Part shown: piece after piece, positions 10,317 through 23,471 of the stretch
Position numbering within the stretch: position 1 is the first letter of the stretch
Layout of the letters: each line of letters starts with the position of its first letter
Assembly: GCA_963788015.1 (NCBI GenBank)
Contig: CAWBEY010000010.1
Coordinates: 1-64,000, forward strand
Direction of reading: 5' to 3'
From: JBBRHH01 sp963788015
GTDB taxonomy: Bacteria; Planctomycetota; Phycisphaerae; Tepidisphaerales; Tepidisphaeraceae
Length of the DNA: 64,000 nucleotides
The notes under the pieces: generated by a model
Databases searched by the model: none
The model's input: only the letters and a program-made list of their open reading frames with translations
What the model was told of the DNA's origin: nothing
Made by a program: the position numbers and the translations under genes

Positions 10317-11361
10317 TCATTCCCCATTGATCGCCCGCGCCCCCATCACGACCCGGTCCCACTGCATGGCCGGCCCAGGATCAATCTTGTCGGTTTGAAT
10401 GTGATAGTGCCCAATCAGCCCGCGATAGTTCCTTAACTCTTCCTCGCCCAACTTGTGCGTCACCAGTTTCCCGGCCGCGTCGCGCGGGTAATCGCATCGG
10501 ATCTTCGGGAACACCTTGCACAACGTCGCCGTCAACTTAATCAGCGAGTCATACTGCTGGGGCGTCAGGTCATACTGCCGCCGCTGCAATCCCTGAATTT
10601 CTCCCTGCACCATCTCATCGCGGATCGGCCGGCCGACAAATCCCTTCTGCCGCTCTCCCCCATCCCCCAGCCCGGCCGGAATCGCAATCCGCACCGACCC
10701 GTCTGCTCCACGCGAATACCAGTGCCCAAAAACATCCTTCTCCCCCGGCCCAAACGCCCCCACGTTCGCGATCTCAATCCCCACGCTTCGCGAGTTGGAG
10801 GTTGTCGCATGCCAGGCCCGCTCCTTCAGATCCAGCGTCTGATAGATCGTCCCGTCCAGGTCTAGCATGAAATGCACGCTCAAATCCCGCTCATCGTGCA
10901 ACACCTTAAAACAGCCCCGGCTGGTCCCGCACGCGTCATAGTGAAGCACAAACTGATCGACCTTCTCCCGCAGCGTGGCCAAATCCCACCCGCCCCCGCG
11001 CACCTTCTCGATCTCATCAGCGCCTCAGCCCATCCACCCGCAGCCCATATCGGTTTGGCGTCTTAAGCCCCTTGCCCGCCTCCCACGCCGAAGTCTCCTC
11101 CGGCCCAAATCGCTTCTCCACGCGATACGCATCATACCCCCCTGGATCCATCCACAGCACCACCGGCGCCCCCGTATGAATCAACTGCCCGCAGGCGACA
11201 ATTTCATCGCCCCGCCGCTGCACAATCTCCCCCGGTTTGGCTGATCGTCCCGCGCACCCGCCGAGCATCAACAAGACCAATCCACACCCCCACCATTGCC
11301 GCCAGTCGGATGTATCCCGCATAGACGGCCGATTCTCCCCACTCAGCCGTCGCCCGTCCAC
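10317..11361 (-). CDS. N-acetylmuramoyl-L-alanine amidase (PGRP/Amidase_2) lipoprotein
   Basis: Predicted cell-wall amidase cleaving the bond between MurNAc and the stem peptide. The N-terminus carries a lipoprotein signal with lipobox LGGC; the catalytic Amidase_2 domain shows the zinc ligands and surroundings FVLHYDACGTS, HATTSNSRSVGIEIAN and GHYHIQTDKIDPGP. A frameshift at about 11021-11030 separates the N-terminal 110 residues from the catalytic domain; restoring it reads through RVDGL into ADEIEKVRGGGWDLATL. The GTG start at 11361 lies three bases after the stop of the upstream gene, and a Met at 11322 is an alternative. Likely anchored in the periplasm and used for peptidoglycan turnover or recycling. 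The gene converges on the anti-sigma gene with 14 bases between the stops. Confidence 0.82.
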
Positions 11362-11364
11362 ATC

Positions 11365-13258
11365 TCATTGACCGAGCTTCGCCTTCAGTTGCCTGATACC
11401 GTCTTGAACGGTTGCGTTCTGACTGTCGGCCTGCCCGGCTTTTTCCAGTTCCGCCAGCGCTCCCCGCAGGTCCCCCTCGCCGGCCAGCGCTTTGGCCATG
11501 TTGATGTAGGCGTCCACGTCGTTGGGGTTCACCTTTGCCGCTATCTGGAACTGCTGCTTGGCCTCCGCGACCTTACCTTGGGCGGACAGCATGTAGCCCA
11601 GATTGTCCCGCGACTTGTAGTCCTGCGGGTCGATCTCAATCGCCCGGCGAAATTGGTACGTGGCATTATCTAAGTCCCCTTTCTGCGCGAAACAGATGCC
11701 CAGGTTGTAATGGGCGGGGCCATAATGCTCCTGGGCGCCAATTGCCATCCGCAGGCGCGTCATCCCGTCCTGCAGTTTACCCTGGCCCAGTAGCGAAACC
11801 GCCAGCCGCGTCAGCGCCTCGGCGTCGCTGGGGTCGTTCCTGATGAGGCGTTCGTTAAGCGATATTGAGTCGGATCTGGCATAGTTGTCGAAGTAATGTC
11901 GCGCCAGGTTGGGAAAGTCGGACTCCGCCGCCGCCACCACGACCATCCACAACTCCCCCATCTCGTCGGTGGAATTAAGGCCATATGAAACCGGCTTGGG
12001 CGGCGTCGACGGGTTGTATGGGTTCTGGCGGAATTATCGTAAATGTACCGCATTGACAGCGTTGTCCCTTTTGGAAGCGCCACCGGCCTGGCCAGCCGGT
12101 ACTCGCTCTGCCAGTTAAAATTCCATCGGGGGATGTGCAGCAGTTGCACATTTGATCCATCTGGGAGCCTGGCCCACGCAGTCAATTCTTTGCCGAGGTA
12201 GTGCAAGTGTGGCAGCAACGTCAGCAGCTCCACGTCGACCGGAAGGACGTAGCTGCTCTCCAATGAGTAATCCTGCTGCCCGGCCGGAATATCGATTGTG
12301 GTTGAGCGCAACAACATCGTCAGCGGCGACCGGGTCGGCGGCTTGTCGCTAAAATAGAGGCCAACGCTCGGCTGCACGCTTTCGATTTTTCCACTGGGGC
12401 GCATGTGAAGCTGCACGACCAGGTCCGTGCGCGGCTCAAGCCGCCACACTGTCTCGGGAGGCTCGGTCACCGGCAGGCGCCCAGGCTGCCAGCTTAAAAG
12501 GTGTCCGTTTGGCGCGGCCACGTCGCCGCGAGGATCCATCCCCGGGTATCCCACGCCACCTGATAGCAGTTCGGCGCGACGGGCGGTGCCGGCGCGGTCG
12601 AGATAGATTAGTGCGTGATGGACCTGCTTGTTGCCCGCACGCAACTCCAACGCCCGTACGTAACGCATCTTGTCCAACGGAACAGGGATGACCAGGTTCT
12701 GGTACACGTCGCCGCCGGACTCTGGAAGCATGAAAGGCTTTGGCGCCTGCACGACCAGGTCAGGCTCACCCAATTGCCACCCTTGCGCCCAGGTCGGCGG
12801 CGGCGGGAGGTCGGCCGGGTTGCCCTCGGCTGCGCCCCCTTCAAGCCATCGCCGGATCAGGTCGATCTGGCCGTCAGTCAAGCCGCGCTCGCCTTCGAAC
12901 CTGATAGCCCCGTGGTCAGCCAGCCACGGCGGCATCAACTTTTTTCCCGTAAGCTCTGCAATCTGCTTGGCGCGTTTCGCGGCGTCAGCATAAGTCAGAA
13001 GATTAAATGGGCCGGCGCCGCCGGGGTGATGACAAGCGCCGCGCAGTTTGCAAACATGATCGGGGCTACATCGCGGCTATATGTCACCGCCGCATCCTGC
13101 CCGGCGCCTCTCTGTCCTTGTAGCACGCCGGATTCAACCGCGCCAACTGGCGTCCCTCCCGCAGAATGCGAATTTCGCAGTCGCGCGACTACCGCCAACG
13201 CAAGCGCCACGCTCGCCGCGATCAGAATCAGAATTACTACAAATCGACGTGCGATCAT
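11365..13258 (-). CDS. Cytochrome c / copper type II monooxygenase-like / TPR protein
   Basis: Three fused parts of an exported protein. After an N-terminal membrane anchor comes a c-type cytochrome region (DVAPIMFANCAA with the heme site interrupted by a frameshift near 13030, then KLMPPWL as distal Met). The middle resembles the two-domain copper type II ascorbate-dependent monooxygenases (QVHHALIYLD, QLHMRPSG, LLPHLHYLGKEL, YDNSA). The C-terminal 200 residues are TPR repeats (GPAHYNLGICFAQKGDLDNA and following). A second frameshift lies near 12029. The start at 13258 (MIARRFVVILILIAASVALA) gives a normal membrane anchor. The chemistry of this bacterial family is not established; a copper redox role in the periplasm is inference from homology to peptidylglycine monooxygenase. 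Confidence 0.75.
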
Positions 13259-13452
13259 TACCCGTAACTTAACCGACCGCCCTCTATGACACCAATCGAG
13301 AGCAGACAAGTTCGCCTCCCCATGGACCAACTCCGATGGCGTCGTACTTTACAAGATCACAATTCCCATTTCATCGTCTCCAGCAGGGCACATCCATTGC
13401 GTCAGATCCAATGGACGATTGCAAAAGTGCAGCAATTTGCGAGGCGACTGCG

Positions 13453-14184
13453 ATGGATTTCAAAAACAACGTGTGCGTCGTAACCGGTGGCGGATCGGGG
13501 ATCGGACGGGCCACCTGCCAGCGGTTCGCCGAGCTTGGCGGCCTGGTGGTGGTGGTGGACCAGAGCCCGGAGCATGGGGAGCAAACCGTGCAAATCATCT
13601 GCAAGTCGGGCGGGCAGGCTATTTTTGCCAAGGCGGATGTATCAATATCGGCCCAGGTGCAAGGCGCCATCAACGCGGCGGTTGATCGATGGAAGAAAAT
13701 CGATGTCGTCGTTAATGATGCGGCCATGATGACATTTTTGCCGGTCATCGATCTGCCCGAAGCAGATTGGGACAAGGTGCAGGCGGTAAACCTCAAATCC
13801 GTCTTCTTGTTTTCCAAGTACGCCGTGCCGCACATGCCACCAGGCGGTGCGATCGTGAACGTGAGTTCAGTGCATGCCCATGAAAGTGAGCCGACGGTTG
13901 CTCCTTATGCGGCGTCCAAAGGGGGAATGGAGGCATTCACGCGGGTGCTGGCCATGGAGTGCGAGGCGAAGAAGGTGCGCGTCAATTGCGTGGCGCCTGG
14001 GGCGGTCAATACCCCGATGCTCTGGAACAACCCCAACGTCAAAAGCGGCAAGGAAAAGATTCAGGGAGCGGTGGGCGAACCGATCGATATTGCTAATGCC
14101 ATCTGCTTCCTGTCGTCAAGCGATGCGCGGTTCATCAATGGCACCACGCTGGTTGTTGATGGAGGACGGTTGGACATTTTGTAG
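13453..14184 (+). CDS. Short-chain dehydrogenase/reductase (classical SDR)
   Basis: A 243-residue NAD(P)-dependent oxidoreductase. The nucleotide-binding motif TGGGSGIG follows a beta strand at the N-terminus, the catalytic YAASK is in place, an N-D-A-A stretch stands where NNAG is usual, and PGAVNTPM and the terminal NGTTLVVDGG are typical of 3-oxoacyl-reductase-like SDRs. A GAGG ribosome-binding site lies eight bases before the ATG at 13453. The GH1 gene starts 13 bases downstream, so both are probably co-transcribed; the substrate may be a sugar or glycoside derivative (inference). Intact frame. Confidence 0.88.
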   Translation: MDFKNNVCVVTGGGSGIGRATCQRFAELGGLVVVVDQSPEHGEQTVQIICKSGGQAIFAKADVSISAQVQGAINAAVDRWKKIDVVVNDAAMMTFLPVIDLPEADWDKVQAVNLKSVFLFSKYAVPHMPPGGAIVNVSSVHAHESEPTVAPYAASKGGMEAFTRVLAMECEAKKVRVNCVAPGAVNTPMLWNNPNVKSGKEKIQGAVGEPIDIANAICFLSSSDARFINGTTLVVDGGRLDIL

Positions 14185-14196
14185 GATCAATGCGTC

Positions 14197-15399
14197 ATGC
14201 GGGAGTTCATGTTCGCTACCGGGATCGAGAACAGCTATCCCACCATCGCCGGGAAAGACGGCAAATCCATTCGAGTCGATGAGATGGCCAAGTGCGGCCA
14301 TTACGATCACTGGCGAGAGGACTTTGAACTGACAAAGCAGCTGGGGATTGAATTTCTGCGCTATGGCCCACCGTATTATAAATCGCACGAGGGCCCGGGC
14401 AGATATGACTGGAGCTTTGCCGACCAGACGCTCAACACAATGAAGGAGATGGAAATCACGGTGATTGCCGATCTGTGCCACTTCGGTGTGCCGGATTGGG
14501 TGGGTGGATTGAACAATCCGGAATGGCCGATTTTGTTTGCGGACTATGCGCGTGCTTTTGCGGTGCGGTATCCGTGGATCAAACGGTTTACTCCGGTAAA
14601 CGAGATTTATGTGGCGGCCACTTTTTCAGGACAGTTGGGTTGGTGGAACGAGCGAGAGGCCAGCGACGCTGGTTTTGTCACCGCCCTTAAGACACTATGC
14701 AAAGCAAATGTTATGGCGATGCGGGCGATTCTGGAGGTGCGGCCCGACGCGGTGTTCATTCAAAGCGAATCGTCGGAGTATTTTCATGCCGACACGCCGG
14801 CGAGCATCGAGCTGGCATCGTTCCTGAACCAGAAGCGTTTTCTGTCTCTGGACCTGACATACGCTCATCCCATCGACGTGCTGATGTATGAACACCTGCT
14901 TAAGAACGGCATGACCCGGGAGGAATATCACTGGTTCAAGGACAACCATGTGCGGGCTTCGTGCATCATGGGCAACGACTACTACGCCACCAATGAGCAC
15001 CTTGTGACGAGCGATGGCGGCGTGGTCCCTTCCGGGGAGATTTTTGGCTACTACGTGATCACGCATCAGTATTACGCGCGTTATCACCTGCCGGTGATGC
15101 ACACGGAAACCAACACCAAGGATGCCGACCAGGCGCCGTCGTGGTTGAAAAAAGAATGGGCCAACATGCATCGGCTGAAGCAGGACGGGGTGCCGATCAT
15201 GGGATTTACGTGGTATAGCCTGACGGATCAGGTGGATTGGGACGTTGCTTTGCGGGAAGACAACGGGAGAGTCAACGCGTGCGGCTTGTTTGATCTGGAC
15301 CGAAAGATTCGGCCGGTCGGCGAGGCTTATCGCAAGTTGATCCAGGAATGGGGCGATATCCTGCCAACGGAAAGTCAGGGACTGCGGGCCAACTACTGA
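14197..15399 (+). CDS. Glycoside hydrolase family 1-like enzyme
   Basis: A 400-residue TIM-barrel glycosidase related to family 1 beta-glucosidases. The acid/base glutamate sits in FTPVNEIY (residue 136; the family usually has TxNEP) and the nucleophile in MHTETNT (residue 304; usually TENG). The N-terminal FATGIENSYPTI and the region around DHWREDFELTKQLGIEFLRYG fit the family's first barrel strands. There is no signal peptide, so it should act in the cytoplasm. Both catalytic motifs depart from the canonical form, so specificity is uncertain. It follows the SDR gene by 13 bases as a probable two-gene operon. Confidence 0.8.
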   Translation: MREFMFATGIENSYPTIAGKDGKSIRVDEMAKCGHYDHWREDFELTKQLGIEFLRYGPPYYKSHEGPGRYDWSFADQTLNTMKEMEITVIADLCHFGVPDWVGGLNNPEWPILFADYARAFAVRYPWIKRFTPVNEIYVAATFSGQLGWWNEREASDAGFVTALKTLCKANVMAMRAILEVRPDAVFIQSESSEYFHADTPASIELASFLNQKRFLSLDLTYAHPIDVLMYEHLLKNGMTREEYHWFKDNHVRASCIMGNDYYATNEHLVTSDGGVVPSGEIFGYYVITHQYYARYHLPVMHTETNTKDADQAPSWLKKEWANMHRLKQDGVPIMGFTWYSLTDQVDWDVALREDNGRVNACGLFDLDRKIRPVGEAYRKLIQEWGDILPTESQGLRANY

Positions 15400-15489
15400 T
15401 GCGAAGCACTTGCGGAAAGGCGGGGGGATGGGTCGGGAAAATTTACCGTTCCGTAAGACACATGGGTCGGCATAGTTTGCCCAGCGTCC

Positions 15490-16146
15490 ATGGCGCAGAT
15501 CTTCCATCCCGCCGCCAACAGCATCGCGAAGGTGAGCATCCTTGGCGCGGTGGTGGTGCTGGGTCTGCTTTCGTGGGCGGCGGGGGTGGTGCATCGTTCG
15601 GCCTATTACACGGAGGTTGGACATCCGCGTAATCAGCCGGTGCCGTTCAGCCATGAGCACCATGTGCGGGGGCTGGGGATTGATTGCCGCTATTGCCACA
15701 CCAGCGTGGAGACTTCGTCGTTTGCGGGGATTCCGCCGACCAAAACGTGCATGACGTGTCATTCGGTGGTCTGGCGGGATGCGCCGATTCTTCGGCCGGT
15801 GCATGAAAGCTGGGAGACTGGCCGGCCGATTGCATGGACGCGCGTGCATGACCTGCCGGACTACGTCTATTTCGATCATAGCATTCACATTGCAAAGGGG
15901 GTGGGGTGTTCGAGTTGCCATGGGCGGGTGGACAAGATGCCCATCATGTGGAAGCAGGCAACGCTGCACATGGAATGGTGTCTGGAGTGCCACCGGCATC
16001 CGGAGCAGTTCGTTCGGCCGCGGGATCAGATTTACAACATGGATTGGCTGCCGCCGCCGGACCAGGAGGTCGTGGGGGCGCAGCTTGTGGAGCAATATGA
16101 CATTCGAAAGTCGCAGATCATTAACTGCTCAGTCTGTCACAGGTGA
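15490..16146 (+). CDS. actA: Alternative complex III subunit ActA, pentaheme cytochrome c
   Basis: First gene of the respiratory operon. The protein has one N-terminal membrane anchor (VSILGAVVVLGLLSWAAGVV) and five CxxCH heme sites: CRYCH, CMTCH, CSSCH, CLECH and CSVCH, the number typical for ActA. Alternative complex III oxidises membrane quinol and passes electrons to a c-type cytochrome or directly to a terminal oxidase; ActA forms the periplasmic electron wire. The intact frame ends overlapping the actB leader. The upstream 90 bases contain a GGCATAGT at 15469-15476 that could be a -10 element, but no good -35 element is visible. Confidence 0.93.
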   Translation: MAQIFHPAANSIAKVSILGAVVVLGLLSWAAGVVHRSAYYTEVGHPRNQPVPFSHEHHVRGLGIDCRYCHTSVETSSFAGIPPTKTCMTCHSVVWRDAPILRPVHESWETGRPIAWTRVHDLPDYVYFDHSIHIAKGVGCSSCHGRVDKMPIMWKQATLHMEWCLECHRHPEQFVRPRDQIYNMDWLPPPDQEVVGAQLVEQYDIRKSQIINCSVCHR

Positions 16147-16151
16147 AACGC

Positions 16152-19305
<3,154 letters not shown>

Positions 19306-19313
19306 AGGTTTCG

Positions 19314-20739
19314 ATGCAGACGGAGCAGTTACAACATGAGCGCGGCCGGTGGAGGTGGCGATCGTGTCGCAAGGCGCATCCGACGCTTGGGGCGGGGGAG
19401 ACTTTCGCTAGGTCACGGACAACATCAGCAACATCATCTTCAGCAAAACGCCGCTGTGGTGGTTTTTGGCGCTGGGGGCGGCCTTCGGGCTGGTCATGGT
19501 CTTCTTGTACGCGGTGACGTACCTGGTGGCGCGGGGGTTGGCATCTGGGGGATCAATGTGCCGGTGGCGTGGGGGTTTGCGATTGTAAACTTCGTGTGGT
19601 GGATCGGCATTGGGCACGCGGGGACGCTGATCTCGGCGATTTTGCTTTTGTTGAGGCAGGAGTGGCGGACGTCGATCAATCGGTTTGCGGAGGCGATGAC
19701 GTTGTTTGCGGTGGCGTGTGCGGGGATGTTCCCGCTGCTGCATCTGGGCCGGATTTGGAAGTTTTATTACCTGCTGCCGTATCCGAACACGATGGGGCTT
19801 TATCCGCAGTGGCGAAGCCCGCTGATCTGGGATGTGTTTGCGGTTTCGACTTATGCCACAGTATCGTTTCTGTTCTGGTACGTGGGGCTGATTCCGGATC
19901 TGGGGACGATGCGGGACCGGGCGCACAATCGGGCGGGGCGACTTATTTATGGGCTTCTGGCGATGGGGTGGCGGGGTTCAGCGCGGCACTGGCGGCGATA
20001 TGACTCGACGTACATGATCCTGGCGGCCCTGGCGACGCCACTGGTCATTTCCGTGCATAGCGTGGTGGGGATGGACTTCGCCGCGTCTCAGCTTCCGGGA
20101 TGGCACACGACCTTTTTCCCCCCTACTTTGTGGCCGGGGCGATTTACTCGGGGTTTGCGATGGTGCTTACGCTCGCGATCCCGCTGCGCGGGCTCTACAA
20201 GCTGCACAACTATCTCACGCTAACGCACCTGGAAAACATGGCCAAGGTGATGCTGGCGTGCTGGGATGATCGTGACCTACAGCTATGTGATGGAGGCGTT
20301 CATCTCCTGGTACGGCAACAACCCGTACGAATGGTTCATGACCGTCAATCGCGCGATCGGGCCGTACCGGCACACCTACCTGCTACTGGTGATGTCGAAC
20401 TGCGTGATCCCGCAATTGCTGTGGTTTAAGTGGGTGCGCACGAACGTCCCGATGCTGTTTCTGATGGCGCTGGTGGTGAACACGGGCATGTGGCTGGAGC
20501 GGTTTATCATCGTCGTGACCAGCCTGCACCGGGATTTTCTTCCGTCTTCGTGGGGCATGTACTACCCGACGATCTGGGACTGGGCGACTTTTGTCGGGAC
20601 CATTGGGCTGTTCTTCGCGCTGTTTCTGCTGTTCATCCGGGGGTTGCCGATGATGAGCATTTTTGAGATGCGGCAGGCGGTGGCCGAGACCAGCGGCCGG
20701 CATATCCCCACATCTTCCACGGAGATTGATGTCGTATGA
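19314..20739 (+). CDS. actC: Alternative complex III subunit ActC, NrfD-like quinol-binding membrane protein
   Basis: Polytopic membrane subunit of the NrfD/polysulfide-reductase-C type that forms a quinol site and a proton path. Recognisable parts, read across frames, are FSKTPLWWFLALGAAFG, WGINVPVAWGFAIVNFVWWI, GHAGTLISAILLLLRQEWR, RIWKFYYLLPYPNTMGLYPQ, HSVVGMDFAASQLPGWH and a C-terminal stretch ending EIDVV. At least four frameshifts are needed: near 19411, 19532-19537 (G run), 20118-20123 (C6 where C7 fits) and 20262. The start is nine bases after the actB stop. A 4-base overlap (ATGA) couples it to actD. Confidence 0.85.
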
Positions 20740-21273
20740 AAGCGTCTGGCGTTTATGGACTGATGGCCGAGTTTGCCGACCCCAACGTGTTGCTGGCGGC
20801 GGCGGAGAAGGCGTACGCGCAGAGGGTATCGAAAGATGGACGCGTACTCGCCGTTTCCGATTGAAGGGCTTTCGGAAGCGATTGGATTCAAGCAGACGCG
20901 CATGCCGCTGATCGTGCTGATTGGCGGCATTTGTGGCGGGCTGACGGGGTACATCATGCAGTATTACCTGTCGGTGATTGATTACCCGATCAATGTGGGC
21001 GGCCGGCCGTTGCATAGCTGGCCGGCGTTCATTCCTGTCACCTTCGAGCTGACGATTCTAGGTGCGTCCCTGTTTGCGGTCATCGGCATGATCGCGCTGA
21101 ACGGGCTTCCGGAGCCTTATCACCCGGTGTTTAACGTGGCGCGTTTTCACTTCGCCAGCCGCGATCGTTTTTTCCTGTGCATTCAGGCGGATGATCCGCT
21201 GTTTGACGCGCAGCAAACGCGGCAATTTCTGTCGTCGCTGGGGCCTCGGGACGTGGCGGAGGTGGCGCCATGA
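20736..21273 (+). CDS. actD: Alternative complex III subunit ActD
   Basis: Small membrane subunit with a cytoplasmic N-terminal part (GVYGLMAEFADPNVLLAAAE, the hallmark of DUF3341/ActD) and two transmembrane helices (MPLIVLIGGICGGLTGYIMQ and PVTFELTILGASLFAVIGMI), ending in a short cytoplasmic tail that includes FASRDRFFLCIQADD. One frameshift lies near 20822, just before the PFPIEGLSEAIGF segment. It overlaps actC by four bases and actE by four bases, so translation is probably coupled. Its exact role in the complex is structural or unknown. Confidence 0.85.
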
Positions 21274-21855
21274 GATGCTTCATGCTGTTGATCTTGATCT
21301 GCTGTCTGGCTTTGGCTGGCGGGGCGGGGTGCAAGCGGGATGACATGGCCAGGCAACCGCGGCACAACCCGTATGACCCGAGCCCGGTGTTCGCCGATGG
21401 GAAGTCGGCCCGGCCGCAGGTGGCCAACACGGTGGCGGTTGGGGAACTTCGCACTGATCTTCATCTTTATCAGGGGCGGTTGAATGGGATGATCGCCGAC
21501 ACGTTTCCGTCGCCCATCACGCGCGAGAAGATCGAGCGCGGGCATGAGCGATTCGATATTTACTGCGCGGTTTGTCATGGGCGGACTGGGGAACGGCGAC
21601 GGCATGATCGCTCAGCGCGGGTTCGTTCGGCCGCCTTCGTTTCATGAAGAGCGTCTCCGCGCGGCGCCGGTGGGGCATTTCTTTGATGTGATCAGCAATG
21701 GCTATGGGGCGATGTACAGCTATGCCGAGCGTGTGATGCCGGAGGACCGCTGGAACATCGTTGCGTATATCCGCGCCCTTCAGATCAGCCAGAACGCGCG
21801 CATGGAAAACGTGCCGGAACAGGAACGAAACACTCTGCAGGCGATGAAGCCATGA
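21270..21855 (+). CDS. actE: Alternative complex III subunit ActE, monoheme cytochrome c lipoprotein
   Basis: Membrane-tethered cytochrome c with lipoprotein signal (CLALAGGAGC), a single CAVCH heme site and a C-terminal helix typical of the fold (MPEDRWNIVAYIRALQIS). A frameshift near 21590 just after the heme motif (HGRTG then NGDGMIAQRGF) splits the gene. It overlaps actD (ATGA) and actF (ATGA). It probably passes electrons between ActA/ActB and the oxidase. Confidence 0.85.
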
Positions 21856-23021
21856 CGCAAACAACCGGCGACAAATGGAGTCTGGAGCAGATTCAGCGCG
21901 GCTCGCTGATGGCGGGGCTGGGTGGCTTTGTGCTGTGCATCGCGGGGTGGCTGTTTGACGGCAGTTTCTTTTACGCTTACCTGGCCGCTTTTCTTTTCTG
22001 GTTTGGGATTGGGCTGGGCTGTCTGGCGATCATGATGTTGCACAACATGACCGGCGGGCGGTGGGGCTTTGTGATGCGCAGCGGTGCTGGAGTCGGCTTC
22101 AGCGCACGCTGCCGCTGCTATTGCTGCTGTTTATCCCCATCTTTTTTGGGATTCACCGGCTGTACGAGTGGAGCCATGCCGCGGCGCTGAACGACAACCC
22201 CACCAGCAGAACTACCTGACCAAGTGGTTCTTCATCGGTCGCACGCTGATTTATTTTATGATCTGGATTCTGCTGGCGGTGATGGTGAACCGCTCCAGTC
22301 GCCCGCCAGGAGCGCGACCCGGTTGGCGTGGCGGGCGCTTCGCCTGCGGCGGATCAGCGCGCGGGGCTGGTTCTTTATGCGTTTACGCTGAGCTTCGCGG
22401 CGGTGGATTGGGTGATGTCGCTGGAGCACCACTGGTATTCGACTGTCTTTGGCATGATGTTCATGGCGGGGCAGGCGCTGCTTACATTTGCGTTCACAAT
22501 TGTGGTGCTGGCGTATCTGGAGACGCGCGGGCCGGGGCGGCCGGGGCGGTTTCGCCGGCGCGATTTCATGATCTGGGCAACCTGATGCTCACGTTCGTGA
22601 TCCTCTGGACGTACATGTCGTTTTGCCAGTTGCTGGTGATCTGGATGGGGAACATCAAGGAGGAGGTGTCGTGGTATATCCACCGCTTTAACGGCGGCTG
22701 GAAATGGGTGGGCGGGGCGTTGCTGTTGTTTGATTTCTTCGTGCCGTTTTTCATGCTGCTGGGAAAAAACAACAAGCGGAACTTCCGCATCCTGGCGATC
22801 ATTGCGGGGATCATTCTGGTCATGCGGCTTACTCGACTTCTTCTGGCTGGTGGTGCCGGCCAGCATGCGCGACAACCCTCACATTTTCCTCCCGTGGAGC
22901 TACCCAATCGCGTTGGTCGCGATTGGCGGATTGTGGCTTGCGCTATTCATCTGGAATCTCCAGTCGCCGGCTGGCGGTGAGCCTTCCGGCGGGGCTTGTG
23001 GAAGGAGTTGGCCATGCCTGA
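21852..23021 (+). CDS. actF: Alternative complex III subunit ActF, NrfD-like membrane protein
   Basis: Second polytopic membrane subunit, related to ActC. Recognisable segments occur in order: FVLCIAGWLFDGSFFYAYLA, LPLLLLLFIPIFFGIHRLYE, YLTKWFFIGRTLIYFMIWIL, SFAAVDWVMSLEHHWYSTVF, LGNLMLTFVILWTYMSFCQL, IKEEVSWYIHR and a last helix (WSYPIALVAIGGLWLALFIW). At least seven frameshifts are required (near 22085, 22112, 22197, 22303, 22560, 22832 and 22965), the worst case in the window. The restored end is the TGA at 23019-23021, overlapping the next small gene. Confidence 0.82.
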
Positions 23022-23471
23022 CCAACACGGCAAGAAGGTCCATCACGTGAGTTTCGCGGCCATGAAGGGCATGGCGTTAATGTCCGGGTGCTGGGCTATT
23101 TGCGTCGTTGTTTTTCTCGGCTTGCCATCGTGATTCATGTTTTTCTCACCTGGCTTTACAGCGGCTATCTCAAGGCCGAACTGGCGCGTGATATTGGCCC
23201 CCCCACCGCTTTCGGGACCGTGCAACCCGAGCCCCCTGAGCCGCGGCTTCAACCGACGTTTAAACTGCACGAATCTCTGCCGGGGGACGACTGGATGCTG
23301 ATGCGCGAGCGAAGCCAATCCAGGCTGCGCAGCTATGGATGGGTTGATCGGCCCAATGGCATCGTGAGCATTCCGATTGATCGGGCCATTGATCTGGCCC
23401 TGAGCCGGGGCGTGTTCAAGTCCGCCCCGACTACTCAACATGCGCCGTCCGCGGCGGGAGGGACGCCGTGA
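23014..23471 (+). CDS. Small single-span membrane protein of the alternative complex III operon
   Basis: About 150 residues: a short His/Lys-rich N-terminus starting MPDQHGKK, one transmembrane helix (LAIVIHVFLTWLYSGYL) and a periplasmic tail with SYGWVDRPNGIVSIPIDRAI, a pattern I associate with small proteins encoded between actF and sco in planctomycete-type operons. A frameshift lies near 23048. It overlaps actF by eight bases and sco by one base (TGATG). It may be an accessory or assembly subunit; the function is inferred from position only. Confidence 0.65.

Noticed and set aside
15469..15476. GGCATAGT upstream of actA, shared with the ECF promoter -10
   Set aside because: No acceptable -35 element; an 8-base match could be chance.
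14695..16095. Long open frame on the minus strand opposite GH1 and actA
   Set aside because: No family features; its Arg/His/Pro-rich composition is that of an antisense shadow of high-GC coding DNA.
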